A stretch of 60,772 nucleotides of DNA, taken from positions 40,608 to 101,379 of the forward strand of contig BFEA01000973.1 in the NCBI GenBank assembly GCA_003427395.1. Reading direction: 5' to 3'. Each line of letters starts with the position of its first letter. Position 1 is the first letter of the stretch. This document shows, in pieces, positions 57,936 through 60,772 of this stretch. The DNA comes from Chara braunii. Its lineage: Eukaryota > Streptophyta > Charophyceae > Charales > Characeae. The translations under genes were made by a program, and so were the position numbers. The notes beneath the pieces were generated by a model. That model ran no database searches and was not told where the DNA came from. It worked only from the letters and a program-made list of their open reading frames with translations.

Positions 57936-60030
57936 TCTCTTTGCAACAACTTTTTTGATTCTTGGTCGATTGCTTGTCTAGTCCGCTCCTTCTTTCTTTC
58001 ATGCCCCTGCCTCCCCCGCTCTCCCTCTCTTTGTCAGTATCTGTGTACGTTGAAATCCATATCCATTATCTAATCATTGAATGCCCCGCCCCCCCTCCAC
58101 GGATGACAAGGCGAAAACACTCCCTTGAATGGAGCGTGAAGGCGAGTGTGGGGTTAGGGCATGGCTATAAAAGCCACCGCCAGGTTGTTCGACCTTGGGG
58201 TGATATCGAGAGGGACTGGGATAGTGAAAGAGGCGAGGAAGAAAGACCACGAGGGAAGGTGAAAGGAGGAGAGTGTGACAAGGATGAGGAGGAAGTGAGG
58301 TGAGTGGAGAGGGTGCAGCGAGTGAGAAACAACAAGAGGGGATGATAAGAAAGGTACGAGAGGAGAAGATAAAGGTGACAGGAGGAGAATGTGTCGGGAT
58401 GTGTACTTGGCCACACGACCTTTTTGTGAGCACATGCGTCGGGATCATGGCCGCATCGGATCAGAACGATAGCTCGTATACATTCATGTAGGCTTTACTA
58501 TTATAATTAGTAATTTTGTTGTTGGGCAGCTCGACTAGAGAGAGAAGGATGAACTTTCTTGTTTCCAGTGTGAACATCGATCACATTCGTAGTTTAGTCG
58601 TTCCAGTTTTATTTTTGTCTCTGATTGAATCTGGCTATAGCTACGGTGAGATACACAAAGAGGTGAGAACCGACCAGAGCAGTGAATAGGAGAAGGTGAC
58701 GAGCTGAGGAGGAAGGAAAGAAGCAGTAAAAGGAAAAGAAGAGGGTAAAGGAGGCAAGAGAGTCAGGGCATTTACCTTACGACGCCACGTTGCCCTGATC
58801 ACAGCGCGCTCCTCCTACGACTGCACCTAAACAAGGATTGGCACCAAGTGCATGTAGCCGGAGTAGGTGAGACCTTCAACATCGCATGCTGCAAAGTAGA
58901 GGTGAAGGGATGACATGGTGAGACAATATGGAAGAAGACGAGAAGCAGGAAGGAGGAGGAGAAAAATGAGAACAAAAATTGTAGTAGTATAAATAAGGTG
59001 TAGCTCGGTGATGCATCTGTTCCAGCGAGATATGCATTATGATTTTACAGGTCTGGGCAGTCTTCTCTCTCCCTCTCTCATGCCCCTGCCTCCCTCTCTC
59101 TCTCTCGTTCTTTGTCAGTCTGTATGGGTTGAAAATGTATGTGCAAGTTAGAGTGTTTCATATTAGTCCATCAAACAATAATATATATATTTTTTCCATA
59201 ATATTTGCATTTTGAAAGAATGGGATTTTTGAAATTTCCAACGTGCATTGGTAACAATTAATTCTGGAAATACATGCGGATTCAAACGGCTTAGCACATA
59301 AGGCAAAAAAAACAAAAAAAAACAAAGGGCTTAGCTCGTGTATCACCCATGAACTGTTGAAATACAGACCCCAGTCATAATCCACATGCAATCTGATTCA
59401 ACACTCAAAAATTGCTCGAGTGTCCCTTCACCCCTTGCACTAACGCATGTCATCTACGAAGGAAGCAGGGTTGTAAAGACCTATAGGTGGAAGGAAGAGA
59501 GGAGCGAACTGCATGAAAGAGGAGGGGGGAGGAGGGGGAATGGAGGATAATGGCAACAATGTATAAAAAAAAGATGGTAGGTGTTTCATAGGCTGCTGAG
59601 TGTGGTATGTGCGGCTCCCACATCGGACCGGTCAGTGATTGAGAGGTCATGGAGAGTGAGCCGGAGGACAATTTTCTTAATTTTTGGATCATTTACATTG
59701 TTCAGGGTTAATTTTCGTCGTTGTCAGTTGTTTTGTACGTTTTGTGTCCATTTTGTTTGACCCACTTTTGTTTGGTCTGAATGTGTCGTTTCAATATAGA
59801 CTGCTAGTGCCTTTTCTCTCTCTCTCTGAAGGTTGTCTGTGATATTAGGCGGGGTGGTGTGTGTCTAAAGACAATTTTTACGTTAATCTTGGACAGACTG
59901 TTGAGGAGCATCAAATTTCCTTGATGTAGAAAATTATTTTGGTTGGTCAAAAGGGGGCCGTTGATATTTTTCTGCAACTCCATGTAGGAGAGTAGGTTAA
60001 CAACAATCGTATTTTTCATCACCACTTCAG
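57936..60030. other. Noncoding stretch with purine-rich blocks
   Basis: Purine-rich blocks at 58,200-58,380 and 58,690-58,770 and again at 59,490-59,545. A minus-strand donor-like GTAAGGTAAATG at about 58,770 resembles the one at 54,730, both with a minus-strand TAGGTGC upstream, suggesting related modules. No recognised protein. Confidence 0.4.
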
Positions 60031-60033
60031 GAC

Positions 60034-60212
60034 ATCCTTCACCATTTGAGGATGCAATCTGTCTAAAAAAGTGGTTTTCAGGGTCTTCGGACCTTTCACC
60101 ATTTCAGGACCATTCAGGTCTGAAAGTCCTGAATAGTCCTGAAGTGGTGAAAGTTCCGAAGACCCTGAAAACCACCTATTTAGGCAGACTGCATCCTCGA
60201 GTGGTGAAGGAT
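60034..60212. repeat. 179-bp foldback (inverted repeat with ~85-bp arms and 9-nt loop)
   Basis: The left arm (60,034-60,118: ATCCTTCACCATTTGAGG ... CCATTCAGG) and the right arm (60,128-60,212: CCTGAATAGTCCTGAAG ... GTGGTGAAGGAT) are inverted copies with roughly ten mismatches, separated by TCTGAAAGT. The transcript of either strand would form one long hairpin. Confidence 0.85.
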
Positions 60213-60415
60213 TTTCATGGTCTTCGGACCTTTCACCACTTCATGACCATTCAGGATTTTCATACTGCCCAAAACTCTCACTTAACCACTTCAAGACACC
60301 CTTCACCACTTCAGGATGCAGCTTGCCTAAACAGGTGGTTTTCAGGGTCTTCGGACATTTCACCACTTCATGACCATTCATGATTTTCAGACTGCCAAAA
60401 ACTCTCACTTCATAA
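60213..60415. repeat. Two further direct copies of the foldback arm
   Basis: GGTCTTCGGACCTTTCACC with CACTTCATGACCATTCA occurs at 60,219-60,262, and GGATGCAG...GGTGGTTTTCAGGGTC...TCATGACCATTC at 60,311-60,378. Both are followed by GACTGCC-like/AAAACTCTCACTT. Confidence 0.8.
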
Positions 60416-60676
60416 TTTTCATTCCCGAATTTTCAGCTACCCGATAACCGCTTGAGTCATGTAGACAGGAACAACAGGTCGCCTCGATAGAACCAATACG
60501 CGGCATACCATCAGTTCGCCCTCATGTGTGGCTATACGACACGACAAAAACTGTCCCAAGACTTTGAGGTGGCTATTCGGCTATGATGGTCAAACCCGCA
60601 AGATGATGAGTATGTGGGGTTCATCCTAGAACCGGATGCTCCATATGAGAACAACATCGCAAGAGCGGGATAAGCG

Positions 60677-60772
60677 CGTGTGTTTGTTTGTGTGTGTGTG
60701 TGTGTGTGCGCTCGCACACGTGTGTGGGTGTGTATGTGTGTGTGTGCGTGTGTGTATGTGTTTGTGTGTGTG
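60677..60772. repeat. (GT)n microsatellite at window end
   Basis: GTGTGTTTGTTTG then (GT)n with GCGCTCGCACAC interruption, running off the window. Confidence 0.95.

Noticed and set aside
58074-58448. 124-codon minus frame and overlapping Ser/His/Pro-rich frames
   Set aside because: Arise from the purine-rich strand; three overlapping frames of similar quality indicate composition, not coding.

Overview
The window looks like repeat-dominated nuclear DNA of a plant-lineage eukaryote. Reasons: two decayed Ty3/gypsy LTR retrotransposons with plant-type primer-binding sites (tRNA-Asp and initiator tRNA-Met), very many (AAT)n, (CT)n and (AT)n microsatellites, splice-donor-like sequences, no operons, and no intact host gene that I can recognise. 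My best guess is a charophyte alga such as Chara, because the Gag/Pol style and AAT-rich background resemble what I recall of that genome; this is an impression, not a test.

Layout. (1) 1-13,106 and 27,887-40,454 are two direct copies of one ~13-kb segment. Each contains a 161-bp satellite, a series of ~0.4-kb modules separated by AAT microsatellites, a degenerate GTGT/CACA minisatellite, a pyrimidine-rich stretch and a 1.5-kb block ending in a remarkable run of hairpins. Most of the segment differs between copies by several percent. The tract 4,482-10,344 / 32,575-38,437 instead looks identical by eye, down to ambiguous bases and microsatellite lengths, and stops at the same base in both copies. 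That suggests one contig placed twice in the assembly. An 805-base gap follows in copy A and a single-N join in copy B.

(2) 13,107-27,600 separates the copies. It holds, on the minus strand, a large decayed Ty3/gypsy element (tRNA-Asp PBS at 25,999; Gag, zinc knuckle, protease, RT, RNase H, integrase down to 16,911) and, downstream of it, a second gag-like pseudogene (16,646-14,710). Between PBS and gag the first element carries three extra reading frames. Two of them are visibly paralogous to each other, and I recognise none of them. This is the most novel coding content here.

(3) 40,455-42,420 is a mixed region: a GGTCAAC-motif cluster, two near-identical intron-like modules, and an inverted, diverged copy of part of the duplicated segment.

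(4) 43,384-52,074 is a second, complete but dead Ty3/gypsy element on the minus strand, with both LTRs, TG...CA ends, a 4-bp target duplication (CCTA), an initiator-Met-like PBS, and Gag, PR, RT, RH and INT remnants full of frameshifts and stops. Its LTRs and leader are rich in CACGTC/GCCACGT and TTGAC motifs.

(5) 52,075-60,772 is AT-rich noncoding DNA with microsatellites, a 148-bp tandem duplication, purine-rich tracts and, near the right end, a 179-bp foldback accompanied by direct copies of its arm.

No tRNA or rRNA gene, CRISPR array or intact host gene could be supported. The coding content is that of transposable elements, and essentially all of it is disrupted.
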